A DNA stretch of 64,000 nt. It comes from Antedon mediterranea (lineage: Eukaryota > Echinodermata > Crinoidea > Comatulida > Antedonidae). Location: the NCBI RefSeq assembly GCF_964355755.1, contig NC_092670.1, forward strand, positions 38,987,795-39,051,794. The letters run 5' to 3'. A program made the translations under genes and the position numbers. Positions 12,901 through 23,800 of the stretch are shown one piece after another. The notes under the pieces were generated by a model. The model was not told the DNA's origin. It did no database searches and saw nothing but the letters and a program-made list of their open reading frames with translations. The stretch's first letter is position 1. Each line of letters starts with the position of its first letter.

Positions 12901-13138
12901 AGCTTGGTTCCCACTAGCGACGCAACGCAACCTCGCGACGTAAGAAAATTCCCTTCCAATAAATGTGTTTGCCCCCGCCTGCGTGAAATCAAACATACGA
13001 TGTTTGCAGCACTGTTGCGTCGTGGTTTTCCACTTCTGATTACGCAATACAGCACTTTGCGTTTACACGTTGCGTTGTTACGTTGCGTCCTAGTGGGAAC
13101 CAAGCTTTACGTTGCGTCGCTAGTGGGAACCAAGCTTA
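12899..13138. mobile_element. MITE-B type 2 with duplicated right end
   Basis: Inverted relative to the copy before it. The terminal CTAGTGGGAACCAAGCTT occurs twice at the right (about 13090-13110 and 13118-13138). Confidence 0.8.
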
Positions 13139-13153
13139 ATGCGGAAGCTTTAC

Positions 13154-13355
13154 TAAAGCTTGGTTCCCACTAGCGACGCAACCTACGCAACGTAAGAAAA
13201 TACCCTTCCAATAATTGTGTTTTCCCCTGCCTGCGTGGAATCAAACCTGCGATTTTTGCAACATTGTTGCGTCGTCGGTTCCCACTTGTGATTACGCAAT
13301 ACATCACTTTGCGTCAATACGTCGCTGCGTTGCGTTCTAGTGGGAACCACGCTTA
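13154..13355. mobile_element. MITE-B type 2, full
   Basis: Both ends present (AAAGCTTGGTTCCCACTAGC; TCTAGTGGGAACCACGCTTA). Interior as in the neighbouring copies. Confidence 0.8.
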
Positions 13356-13731
13356 ATGCAAGCGTTACTAATATTAAAAGGTAGCAAGGGCGTCCACCAA
13401 GATATATCTCAGAGCCATGTATATAATATATGGCTCATCCAATCCAAGCACCATATTATCTTTGTCCAAAAAAAGTAAATGCACTAATTTTCAAATGTCT
13501 TATATTTTGAAGGAGGCCCTCAAGTACACCATGTTGTTAACGTAGATTATAACTGCATACGATGCAAAACAAATTCAATGAAGTAATATTAATGTATTTA
13601 TTGAAATATTAAAAATTGCATATTGCATGCTTCAGCTGCGCAATCATTTATTTAACATTAATAATGATAATATTGAAATTAAATTATTATTATTATTAGA
13701 ATAATACAGTGGTATAGACTGGTTCTGAGTA

Positions 13732-13942
13732 AAGCTTGGCTCCCACTAGCGACGCAACATAACGCAAACGACGCAACGTAAGAAAATGCCCTTCCAATAA
13801 TTGTGTTTGCCCCCGCCTGCGTGAAATCAAACCTGCAATGTTTGCAGCACTATTGCGTCATCGGTTCCCAGTTGTGATTACGCAATACGGCACGTTGCGT
13901 CTATACGTCATTGCGTTGCGTTTTAGTGGGAACCACGCATTA
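13732..13942. mobile_element. MITE-B type 2, full
   Basis: Ends AAAGCTTGGCTCCCACTAGC and TTTTAGTGGGAACCACGCAT. The interior contains TGCCCCCGCCTGCGTGAAAT-like sequence. Confidence 0.8.
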
Positions 13943-14079
13943 GATACAAACATTAACTAAAAAGCTACATTATCAAAACGTATACCGTACTGTTTATACC
14001 TTTAATAAGGTCATCCGTTTTTAGTTAAACTACTTATATAGGGATTATACTTTAGCCTATAACTTAAGTTAATTTTTCT

Positions 14080-14520
14080 TAATGAACACCTGTACACACA
14101 CGCTAATAAGCGTCGTGTATGCTAATAAGCATTACATTCATTTGAATAATTCTCGAACCTATGACAATGCCTTCTTTGATTTATTTCCACTGATTCTATT
14201 TTCGTCACTTCCTCCTCAAAGGAATTAATAAGCACATGTATAAATGCATGTTAATGAGCATAGGTTTATGCTAATTTATGCTAATTAAGCATTACAGTAC
14301 TTTGAATAACTCGGTAAGACGTCTTCTCAGTTGATTTTATTTTCGTCACTTCCTTCTCAAATTAATTAATGAACACATGTATGTACATATGCTAACCGTG
14401 CTTGCTATTATGCCAATAAGCAGTACAGCCATTTGATTTATTCGATCGTAGGCAATGTCTTCTTTGATATCCACTGTTGATTCTATCTTCATCACTTCCT
14501 GCTCAATTTAATTAATCGAA
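14080..14520. repeat. Tandem repeat of about 140 bp, three copies
   Basis: Three diverged units each run from AATGAACAC(A/C)TGTA through a GCTAATAAGC/GCTAATTAAGC block, a TTTGAATAA block, and TTCGTCACTTCCT(C/T)CTCAA. Unit starts are near 14080, 14225 and 14365. Confidence 0.75.
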
Positions 14521-14654
14521 GGTAAAGCATTCTGTATTGTTTACATGATAGTAGCTGTTTTTCAGCGTGTTTTATTTTCACTGATTACAAGATGAAAACT
14601 AAACAGATACTGTAGTCACGATAAGATGACAAATCAATTCCACTGGCCTTCTTG

Positions 14655-14821
14655 CTTCTGCCTACACTATCAAACTTATAGTTTGATAAAAACAAGTGTG
14701 ATGTGCCCAAATATGGTAGTGAAATGCTCAAATATGGTAGTGATATGATATCATCATGTACATATATGGGCATATCACATTTTGTTGCACATAGAGTTTG
14801 ATAATGTAGACAGAGCTTTAG
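14655..14821. mobile_element. MITE-A copy, full
   Basis: Left end worn, right end intact (GTAGACAGAGCTTTA). Contains CCAAATATGG. Confidence 0.8.
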
Positions 14822-15297
14822 ATGGTTGCCAACACCTTACTGTAGTTAACGCATTATCGTGCATGATATTGTACAAAATAGGATCGCGTATATTTTTATT
14901 TTATTAAACCGTAGTTTAATAATGATCATCACGTTTTAAAATATTTTATTTTTGCCAATAGTTATTTCTGTGATTGTTCACAGACAGGTGGTAAACGGTG
15001 CCTTTATGAAAATGTTTAGTGCTGTTATACATGTTCAGTGCTGTATTTCTTATACATGTTCAGGGCATTTAGTATGAAATATTGAGGATATTTAAAATAA
15101 GCTGCCTTTCTTTGATTGGAAATAAATCGGTGGTTTTGGGATTTAAGTTTGTGCTTAACTCGTTTGTATGTTGTAATCTGCCACATATATCAAGCGTCGT
15201 ATCATATCTTAAAGATAACCATTATACATGAAATAATTTCCCAACGCACAAGTTTATTATTTACACAGATACTTCCACCACACGAAGTGTTGTAAAG

Positions 15298-15404
15298 TCG
15301 CAGGTTTGATTTCACGCGCAGGCGGAGCCAAACACAATTATCGGAAGAGAATTTTCTTACGTTGCGTAGGTTACATTGCGTCGCTAGTGGGAACTACGCT
15401 TTAG
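15298..15404. mobile_element. MITE-B type 2, right half
   Basis: Starts in the interior (CAGGTTTGATTTCACGCGCA) and ends GCTAGTGGGAACTACGCTTT. The left half is missing. Confidence 0.7.
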
Positions 15405-15417
15405 CGTTGCGTTACGT

Positions 15418-15585
15418 TTAAGCTTGGCTTCCAATAGAGACGCAACACAAGTACGTAACGAAACGTGAGTGATTTGACCAACAACAAGCGATGGATTATA
15501 TTCAAACAATCGCATGTGATTGGTCAACTTTCTTGCGTTGCGTCTACGTCCTTGCGTTGCGTCTCTAGTGGAAACCAAACATTAA
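15418..15585. mobile_element. MITE-B type 1, full
   Basis: Ends TTAAGCTTGGCTTCCAATAG and GTCTCTAGTGGAAACCAAAC. The centre has TGACCAACAACAAGCGATGG opposed to GTGATTGGTCAAC. Confidence 0.8.
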
Positions 15586-15770
15586 AAGAGCACGACCTTC
15601 CCTACGTTAAGGATCATGTCAATTAACATTCTACTGCAGTAACTATATTTTTACTGCAATAACGTATGATTTTAATTTGTTCAAATTAATGTAGACGTTC
15701 GTGAGGTACCGTACGTATGTGATAAACATTCGTATTATTATTATTTACAATAAGCTTTTTTTTTTTTTTT

Positions 15771-15881
15771 GACAAATCACAAGCGATGGATTATTCGAAA
15801 AGTCGCTTGTCATTGGTCAACTCGCTTGCGTTGATCGTACGTCCTTGCGCTGGGTCTCTAGTAGTGAGAACCACGCTTAAA
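15771..15881. mobile_element. MITE-B type 1, right part
   Basis: Begins at GACAAATCACAAGCGATGGA and runs to GTGAGAACCACGCTTA. The left arm is replaced by a poly-T tract. Confidence 0.7.
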
Positions 15882-15908
15882 TAATTGTTAGAACACGTTG
15901 AAGAGTAA

Positions 15909-16021
15909 TGCGTGGTTCACACACTAGCGCAACGTAGCGACGTATTGGCGCAAAATGCGTAATCACAGTTGAGAACCGACGACGCAACAGTGCTGCAAAC
16001 ATCACAGGCTTGATTGCACGC
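15909..16021. mobile_element. MITE-B type 2, left half
   Basis: ATGCGTGGTTCACACACTAG followed by the type 2 interior to GCTTGATTGCACGCA. The right half is missing. Confidence 0.7.
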
Positions 16022-16288
16022 AAAAGAATAAGAAAAAATACGGTAACAGTAACAGTAATTCCACAGTTAATTAAAAATGAATTTGAAGAATTGTAACCAA
16101 AGACTTTAAGTATTTCCCTGATAATAATAGAAAGGAAAAGGGAGAAAAGTAAATCGCACTAGAAAGTCGGTGTTTCTTTATATTTCGTTGATTAGTCAAC
16201 GACCGACACGAGGACAATACGTCAGCGAGAATTATTTGTAAAGATTCGTTCTGCTGGACTGTTTTGACATCATCGAAAACAGGGCATG

Positions 16289-16493
16289 CGTAAAGCGTGG
16301 TTCCCACTAGAACGCAACGTAACGCAGCGACGTATCGACGCAAAAAGTGCTGTATTGCATAATAATCACAAGTGGGAACCGACGATGCAACAGTGCTGCA
16401 AACATCGCTTGCAGGTTTGATTTCACGCTGCACGCAGGCGGGGGATTTTCTAACGTTTCGTAGGTTGCGTCGCTAGTGGGAACCAAGCTTAAT
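16289..16493. mobile_element. MITE-B type 2, full
   Basis: Ends AAAGCGTGGTTCCCACTAGA and GCTAGTGGGAACCAAGCTTA with the type 2 interior between. Confidence 0.8.
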
Positions 16494-17631
16494 CAAATTA
16501 ATATTCACGATGAAGTGAACTACTGACCAATCAGAAACGGCATTATCCGTCCCCACGGCCCAACACCACGTGCCCCCGATCACATGCGACGATCGACACA
16601 CTCTACCGGCGAAAATGAAAGTGAAGGAATTTAGGCTAGTTAAAATTGTATTATACTTATGTTTATGGACTAATTTTACGACGACAAACCGGACTAAGAC
16701 CTATAGCCTACAGTTATTAAACTAAACCTTCATATTTATTATCTTCCCGATACCTTTATAAATGCCGCGCGCCTACTATACTAGGCTAGGCCAGGGAATC
16801 AAGAAGCACGCTCGCCTGTGGTGGTGAGTATTTTTAGGCGCATGGGAGTGGAGTGGGAAGATAATATTTTTAAGTGGAGTAGGCCTGGGCATTTTACTGC
16901 ATTTCGTAACAATATCAGTTTTATTCCATTTCAATGACTCAACAATTATATTTTCATATCAAAAGTTGTACAGTTTGAGTTGCAAAAATCACTTTATTAT
17001 GTGTTAAATTTTCTAAAGAAAAAGATTTCACAATTTGAAACAAAGTTTAGCCACACGTACACAGTGTAGGCTACTACAATAAAAAATGTATCTTACCTAC
17101 ACAGCACATTAACATATAAATAGAAAGATCTATATTCTAGAATTATTTGTTAGAGTTGACATAATTATGTTTACTTTTTCATCATTATACCGCTCCTTTA
17201 TATACTTAAGTCATTCATGCAGTTAAATACTTTATATTATATTCAAATCCAAAAGGCATTTTATTCAAGTAATTAGTCAAGTATAATACTGCATTTACTA
17301 TATAACTTTCACAAGACTTTACTTTCAATTGCAATATTTTTGTTTTAAATACTTTTGTTTAAAAAAAACTAGAGGAGTTGAGGTTATTATCAGCTTGAAT
17401 ACACAGCTGACTTTAGATAATAACTTAGATGTAATCTTTTTTTCGTAAGACATGATTAGTTTTTACTTCTGTTTTTATATACAGGATAATTATAATTTTC
17501 ACACTGGTCTAGTTGGCATATAGTATTTTACCAGAGCTTTTACTTAGCCAACTGTTTTGGACAAAATGTGTGTTCATTAATTTTTATTTATAAAGAAAAA
17601 AAGTGTATTTTTGCAAAAGTATAAATTATAA

Positions 17632-17768
17632 TAAAGCTCTATCTACACCATCAAACTAGTTTGACAAAAAGTGTGATGTGCCCAAATATGGTAGTGATAT
17701 ACCCAAATATGGTAGTGACATGACATCATAGGCACATCACATTTTTTTTAAAAATAAAGTTTGACATG
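17632..17768. mobile_element. MITE-A copy, right end worn
   Basis: Left end TAAAGCTCTATCTACACCAT; two CCAAATATGG motifs. The right arm fades after AAAGTTTGAC. Just downstream of the RNF217-like stop codon. Confidence 0.75.
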
Positions 17769-17836
17769 GAGATGATTACTCTATCCATAATAATAATACT
17801 GTACACCAAATCTAAAGATCGAAACAAATGATTGAA

Positions 17837-20800
17837 TCAAAATGATGTTGGCACCCATTGTGGCTGCAACGGTAGCTGCAACTGTGGCTGCAACTGTGGT
17901 TGCTGTTGCTGCTGCGGTGGTTGTTGATGTTGTTGTTGTTTCTTAGCCTGGAGGAACTTCTGTAATCGCCGTCGTCTCTTGTTTGCCTTAATATATTGGT
18001 GTAGCTTGAAACCACCGTAAACAGGTAAGGCTATTGCACCGCAGGTTAACACTAGGCCACTAGCCCCTACAACAAGTCCTAGGCATACAGGGGCTGCAAG
18101 AATCTGACATCCTTCAAACAAAACATAAAGAAAATTGATATTTTTTGTTGTAAAAACATTGTTATTTGATGATAGCTGTAGGGTTTGACCATGGAGTATA
18201 TTATTATTATTACTCTATAGTTTGACCAATGATGGCCATAATTGTAATTGAAATATTTTATTTATACTTGGCCTCTTCAGTCAAAGCCCAGTTATGATCA
18301 TTGGCTGTGATGTACTAGTACACCGGGGTAACCCCTAATCGTCTCGATGTACTAGGTTCTTTAAAGTGCACACGAGCTAGATGTGAACACTGGACATACA
18401 GTTTATAGTCCTTATCCGAGAAAACCGTTCTACCACCAGAACCATGGAGCCTCGCAGTTGTTATGGCTACGTAATTACGGTCCCACAGTCTTAACCACTC
18501 GGCTTGGTTTGACCAATGGCCATAACTGTGATTTTTTTTTTGTATCCCAGGCTCCATGTTTGTATTTTCCTGAGACTGAGAGTGTATCTTTTCAGGATTC
18601 ACTGTGTATAAATTTAGGATTTCTTGATGAATGATTTAAATGATTTGCTTATTTTTGTGGCAATTCAGGAGCATTCTTAACATTTTCCGTGTTTCGACAT
18701 TACACTTTCTAGAGTTTCCATTTATTAACTATTTATGGCATAATGATTTGTCATTGTTTTAATGTCTAAATCCTTTTTACATCTTTTTTTATTTAATTCC
18801 TCAAATTATTTTTTTGGTCTTTCTTTGGGTCATAGAATAGAGAAATGAGTATGCCCCAAACTCCATAATGGACAATTGAAATCAATAAAATATTATTATA
18901 GAACAAAAAAAAAAATCTTTAGAAAATGTGAGATTATTATTCAAGGTAGATTTGGTAGAATTGTTATAATATAATTTTGACACGGTCCCTTTCTCAGTTA
19001 TTATACACAATGACAGCAAGTAATTTAAATAAGTATTCCTATAGGCAAGCTGTAAAACCTCTGTGGAGCAGTGCCATAATGACGAATAAACCCAAATGAT
19101 AATGCCAAATGAAAGGCAGGCAAGTAGAGGCCTTTTAAGATTGTTATCACGAATCTCATCAAGAAATGCGGATGTCTCTCAAACAATGATGAAGAAATGA
19201 TAAAAACATGTTTGAAAATGTCAAATGATAATTACTTTTGAAATTGCTCTTCTAAACATTGATTAGTTAATTGCACGGCACAATCATCTGTACATACACA
19301 AGTTTGAACCACGGTTTGGATTTGATCCCAAAAAGGTCAAAGTTGACAAAACACTGCATACAGTTAGTAGCGTGTAAAACATTCTTTTATTTCTATTCTC
19401 TAAACCGTCTCCCCTCATTTTTTATTTCAAGGTTTTTCTACACAACACTTTATGTTCAATCTTCTACACAACACTTTATGTTCAATGTTCTACACAACAC
19501 TTTATGTTCAATGTTCTACACAACACTTTATGTTCAATCTTCTACACAACACTTTATGTTCAATGTTCTACACAACATTTTATGTTCAATCTTCTACACA
19601 ACATTTTATGTTCAATGTTCTACACAACATTTTATGTTCAATGTTCTACACAACACTTTATGTTCAATGTTCTACACAACACTTTATGTTCAATCTTCTA
19701 CACAACACTTTATGTTCAATGTTCTACACAACATTTTATGTTCAATCTTCTACACAACATTTTATGTTCTATCTTCTACACAACACTTTATGTTCAACCA
19801 ACCTTCTACACAACACTTTATGTTCAATCTTCTACACAACACTTTATGTTCAATCTTCTACACAACACTTTATGTTCAATCTTCTACACAACACTTTTTG
19901 TTCAATCTTTTATTCAAGTGTCTTGGTGCTAATGCAATAATGAATTTAAAAGGCAATGTATTGAAAACTGGTGTCCCTTGAATATGGGTTTGCTATAGTG
20001 TTAAAACACATATCTCCCCTTGTTCATTTCATAGGAAAGTGTCCCCTAAAGTGTCCCCTGAAGTGTCCCCTGAAGTGTCCCCTAAAGTGTCCCCTGAAGT
20101 GTCCCCTAAAGTGTCCCCTAAAGTGTCCCCTAAAGTGTCCCCTAAAGTTGGTGTCCGAAATGAGGGGTTCTATTGTATTCAAAACATTTATAATTGAAAA
20201 ATTTGCAAAAAATGTGAAATTAGCACAAAAGAGTAAATAGTTTAATAATATATCCAATTTCTTGTAAAGCTGTTTTAATGTTATAAACCTTCCTAGAAAT
20301 GTCTCCTAAATTAAAATTCATGGCGTTGAAATTGAATTTTGAAAAAGCTGTCATGGACATTATTTATTCATTATTTTACGATCAAGATGTTCATGCACAA
20401 GTAACTGTTACCTTTGAGACATAATCTACTGTATATGTATGTATGTATGTAATAGTTTACTTGTTCAATCATTGCCTCTATAAATTGCCTAATTTATATT
20501 CCACGCCATAATCCTCTAAACAAAACTTGATAACATGTGATTGCTATTAAGTCTATTAATAATGAGGCAAACAGCAAACGATATTATTATTGGTAATGCT
20601 AGAAGAGGATTTTCTTTAGTGTTTGAGAAAAGCACACATTTAACACACCAATTATTGGACAACTTAATTAAATACGGAGTGCCAGAGGATTTGAACTTGT
20701 ACAATACTTTATTGGAAGACTTGTGTATGGATAACAACCAAAACCTTCAGGATATTCTTAATTTATTTTGTTGTGGAAGCACTGGTGTTCGTTACTATGA

Positions 20801-23800
20801 CAATACCCTACTTTCTTCCTAATACTGTTCTTTGTTCTAAAGCTCTGTCTACACTATCAAACTAGTTTGACATAAAAAGTGTGATGTGCCCATATGGTAG
20901 TGATAAGCCCAAATATGGTAGTGATATGCCCAAATATGGTAGTGATATGACATCATGTCCATATATAAGCACATCACATTTTTTTTTTGTCACAAAGTTT
21001 TATAGTGTAGACAGAGTTTTAGATATATAGTTCTTTAGTTTTTTAGTAGACACTCATATGCTTTATAATCTGTAGGTAAATATATATGCTTTAAAAATAG
21101 TTTTATACTATTCCATCATTGTAAATTAAAGATAGCGTTGTTATCTTTACAGTAGCCACATAATTATTTGCTATTTTGTTCATCATCCTTAATTGATCCA
21201 GGGAAATAGTAATGCAAATTAAACTGATAATTTATTCATTTTGTCAAAATAAATGATCTTAAAATCGATAGAATTGTGACTGAAAAAAGAGTTAATGTAC
21301 AGGACGAATCATTACCATAGTCATTAATGATATTCATAGCTTTTATCTGACAACGCCAAAGTGACAAATTGATTGACAGATAATATTTAGTATTTAATGT
21401 GTTGCACTTTAAGATACAAGATAACGACATCGATATTAGAAAAAGAGAATATGAATTAGCTGCAGATGATCTCTCTGATATGAATATTGAGATTTGAAAA
21501 TGTTACTGCAGAACAATGACTTGAGCTTTGTCTACACTATCAAACTAGTTTGACAAAAAAGTGTGATGTGCCAATATATGGACATGATGATGTCATACCA
21601 CTACCATATTTTGGCACATCACACTTTTTGATAATTAGACAAAGCTTAATTAAGAATTTATGAAGTGCTTTTTAATGTCTATTTTTGACCGCGGTGACCA
21701 TTAATATTGTTTACTGGGGTGTGTTGCCACCCTGTTGATTGTTTGAAAAATCCAGGATTCTCCCCCGTAAATAATAGAGAGGGATACAAATAGTAATACG
21801 TCGTGGATAGATTCTTTCAAGAACTATACATTTTATATTATAATTGTGTACAATCTGTTACCTTTGTGGCAGACTGCATGTCTTTATTATAATGTACTAT
21901 AGGACTACCAGTAATACTGAGCTTTGATGAGTCAACAATTTGGTCTGGTTTCCAAGAATTTACATTCCTACTCTTGATTTCTTATTATTAGTGTGTTAAT
22001 TTAGTTTTTACTTTATAGTGGGAAAAAGTAATATTCAAAATTGGTTTCACACTGTGTCTAAAAATCATAATTATATTATTACTTTCCTATAAAATATTTT
22101 TGTCAACAAAAGGGTACCCTTAATAAAATAATTGAGTGTCCTCTGTCTGAATAGGAGTTGACCTTAGTGATGTACTGGCTGTCATTTCATGGAAGAGGGT
22201 CTCCTGCAATACAAAAGCATAACTCCATGGATCTGAACATACCCCAGGTATTTTTATTTCCTACTAATCATTTGTATTGATTTATTATATGCAGACACAG
22301 TGTAAACAGTATGATAAAACAATCACAGTGTGCCTACTGTAAATACATCATGGTCAATTACTTCCCATTGTGTAAACCCTTGCCATGTTCCATTGAACTT
22401 GGCAAATTAGCCGTATCATCTACCATTGTTTACAAAAAATTTGTATATAGATTTACAGTCTTTGATCTGCTTTTGATCACGCAATTTATGGTGACCTGTT
22501 TGTTTAGAATGATTTGGAAAAAAAATGGGGTAATATAGAAAATACTGGAAAAAACTTTCTTTTTCCAATATCCTAGTGTTTGAATTTAGTACTGTGTGTG
22601 TTATTGTTTTGACTTTTCTATTGTTGGTATAATAATAATCAATTTTAATTCACTTGCTGTTTCCTTTATCATGTTATTCTCTTTGTCCCTAACAGGATGC
22701 TAGCCAGTTGTTCATTATCATTTCCTTTTGTTGTGATGAAATCAACTTATCAAAATGATGTATCATCCATTTGTTCTAGCAGGATACAATCTAATTTTTC
22801 GATACTAATTTCCGTATCCTTCTAAAATTTCCTTTTAAAAAGTATTTATAAAAATATACCAGACAAAAAACAAAACTATATTATATTAATAACAAACGTG
22901 AAATACGAGTACAGTACTACAATTTCCTAGCAGTATATTTGTAATAATATAAAACTATACTTTGTAGTATTGCTATGCTGTTTGTTGTTCTGTCTACACT
23001 ATCAAACTTTATGTAAAAAACAATGTGATGTAAAATAAAACAAAAAATGAGGACCAACTCGAAGTGAACTTGTCTCAGTTGGCCCCTTCAACATAGTTTT
23101 AAGTTCTGTCTAGACTATCAAACTTTATGTAAAAAAAAATGTGATGTGCCCATATATGGACATGATGATGTCATATCATCACCATATTTGGGCAGTATAG
23201 ACGGAGCTTTAGATAGAAAAGATGCAATTTGTTACAGAATACACACCTAATACAGCGCCTCTGACTGCACGTCGTTCCATCGGATCGTGAGGCTTGAATC
23301 GGTATTTACAGCCAAACACGCTATAACGAGAATAATGATCTCCAAAGAATTTCATGCCTCGGAAGCGCTCTCCACATTGGTAGCAGAATTCGGTGTTGCA
23401 ATTTGAACATGTCATGTGATCACATCCTGTTACTCTTTGAATTAGCACCTGTATGTAAATAAAAATGTTAATATTAACATTTTAGATTCTTGTTTTGATT
23501 GAGCTACATACAATACACTCATTCTAGTTCTAGTAGTCCCATGACCTAGATGATTGTAGGGGCGTAGCAGATGTGATACAGTAGTAGTACTCATCATTAT
23601 ACGATATACAGGCATAAGCTATATCTCCCAGTGGTGCCTATCTTCTCTCAGAGCTGAATACAATTATTAGCATATTTAAAATACACACCTTACATTTTGG
23701 ACATCTGTGAGCATTTTGTTGTCCGAAACTCCATTCCTTTGCCCACTGCTTTAGCATGCGATCTCCACGTCGCCATTCTTTGCACGTTAAACCCTCGTGC

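Larger units (their letters stand above)
11395..17836. other. Intergenic region between the Kelch-like gene and RNF217-like gene
   Basis: No supportable exon. It starts with the Kelch 3' region, including a GTGCATGCAGTATA-type minisatellite (11520-11820). It then holds a dense cluster of MITE-B copies (12.67-16.5 kb), a 140-bp tandem repeat (14.08-14.52 kb) and two MITE-A copies. A slightly GC-richer patch at about 16540-16620 has no gene attached that I can see. Confidence 0.6.
18122..23246. other. RNF217-like intron 2, repeat-rich
   Basis: This intron holds the SINE, a 26-bp and a 12-bp minisatellite, several MITE-A copies and one plus-strand small frame (20562-20822). I see no further exon of the host gene. 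Confidence 0.6.

Noticed and set aside
12644-13173. Frames with repeated VASLVGTKL-type peptides
   Set aside because: They arise from the repeated MITE-B end CTAGTGGGAACCAAGC and are not conserved coding.
19271-19981. A 236-codon open frame on the plus strand and two overlapping ones
   Set aside because: They are translations of the 26-bp minisatellite, open in all three frames; no gene.
22311-22538. A 75-codon plus-strand frame in the RNF217-like intron
   Set aside because: Composition fits AT-rich noise and no splice site or motif supports it.
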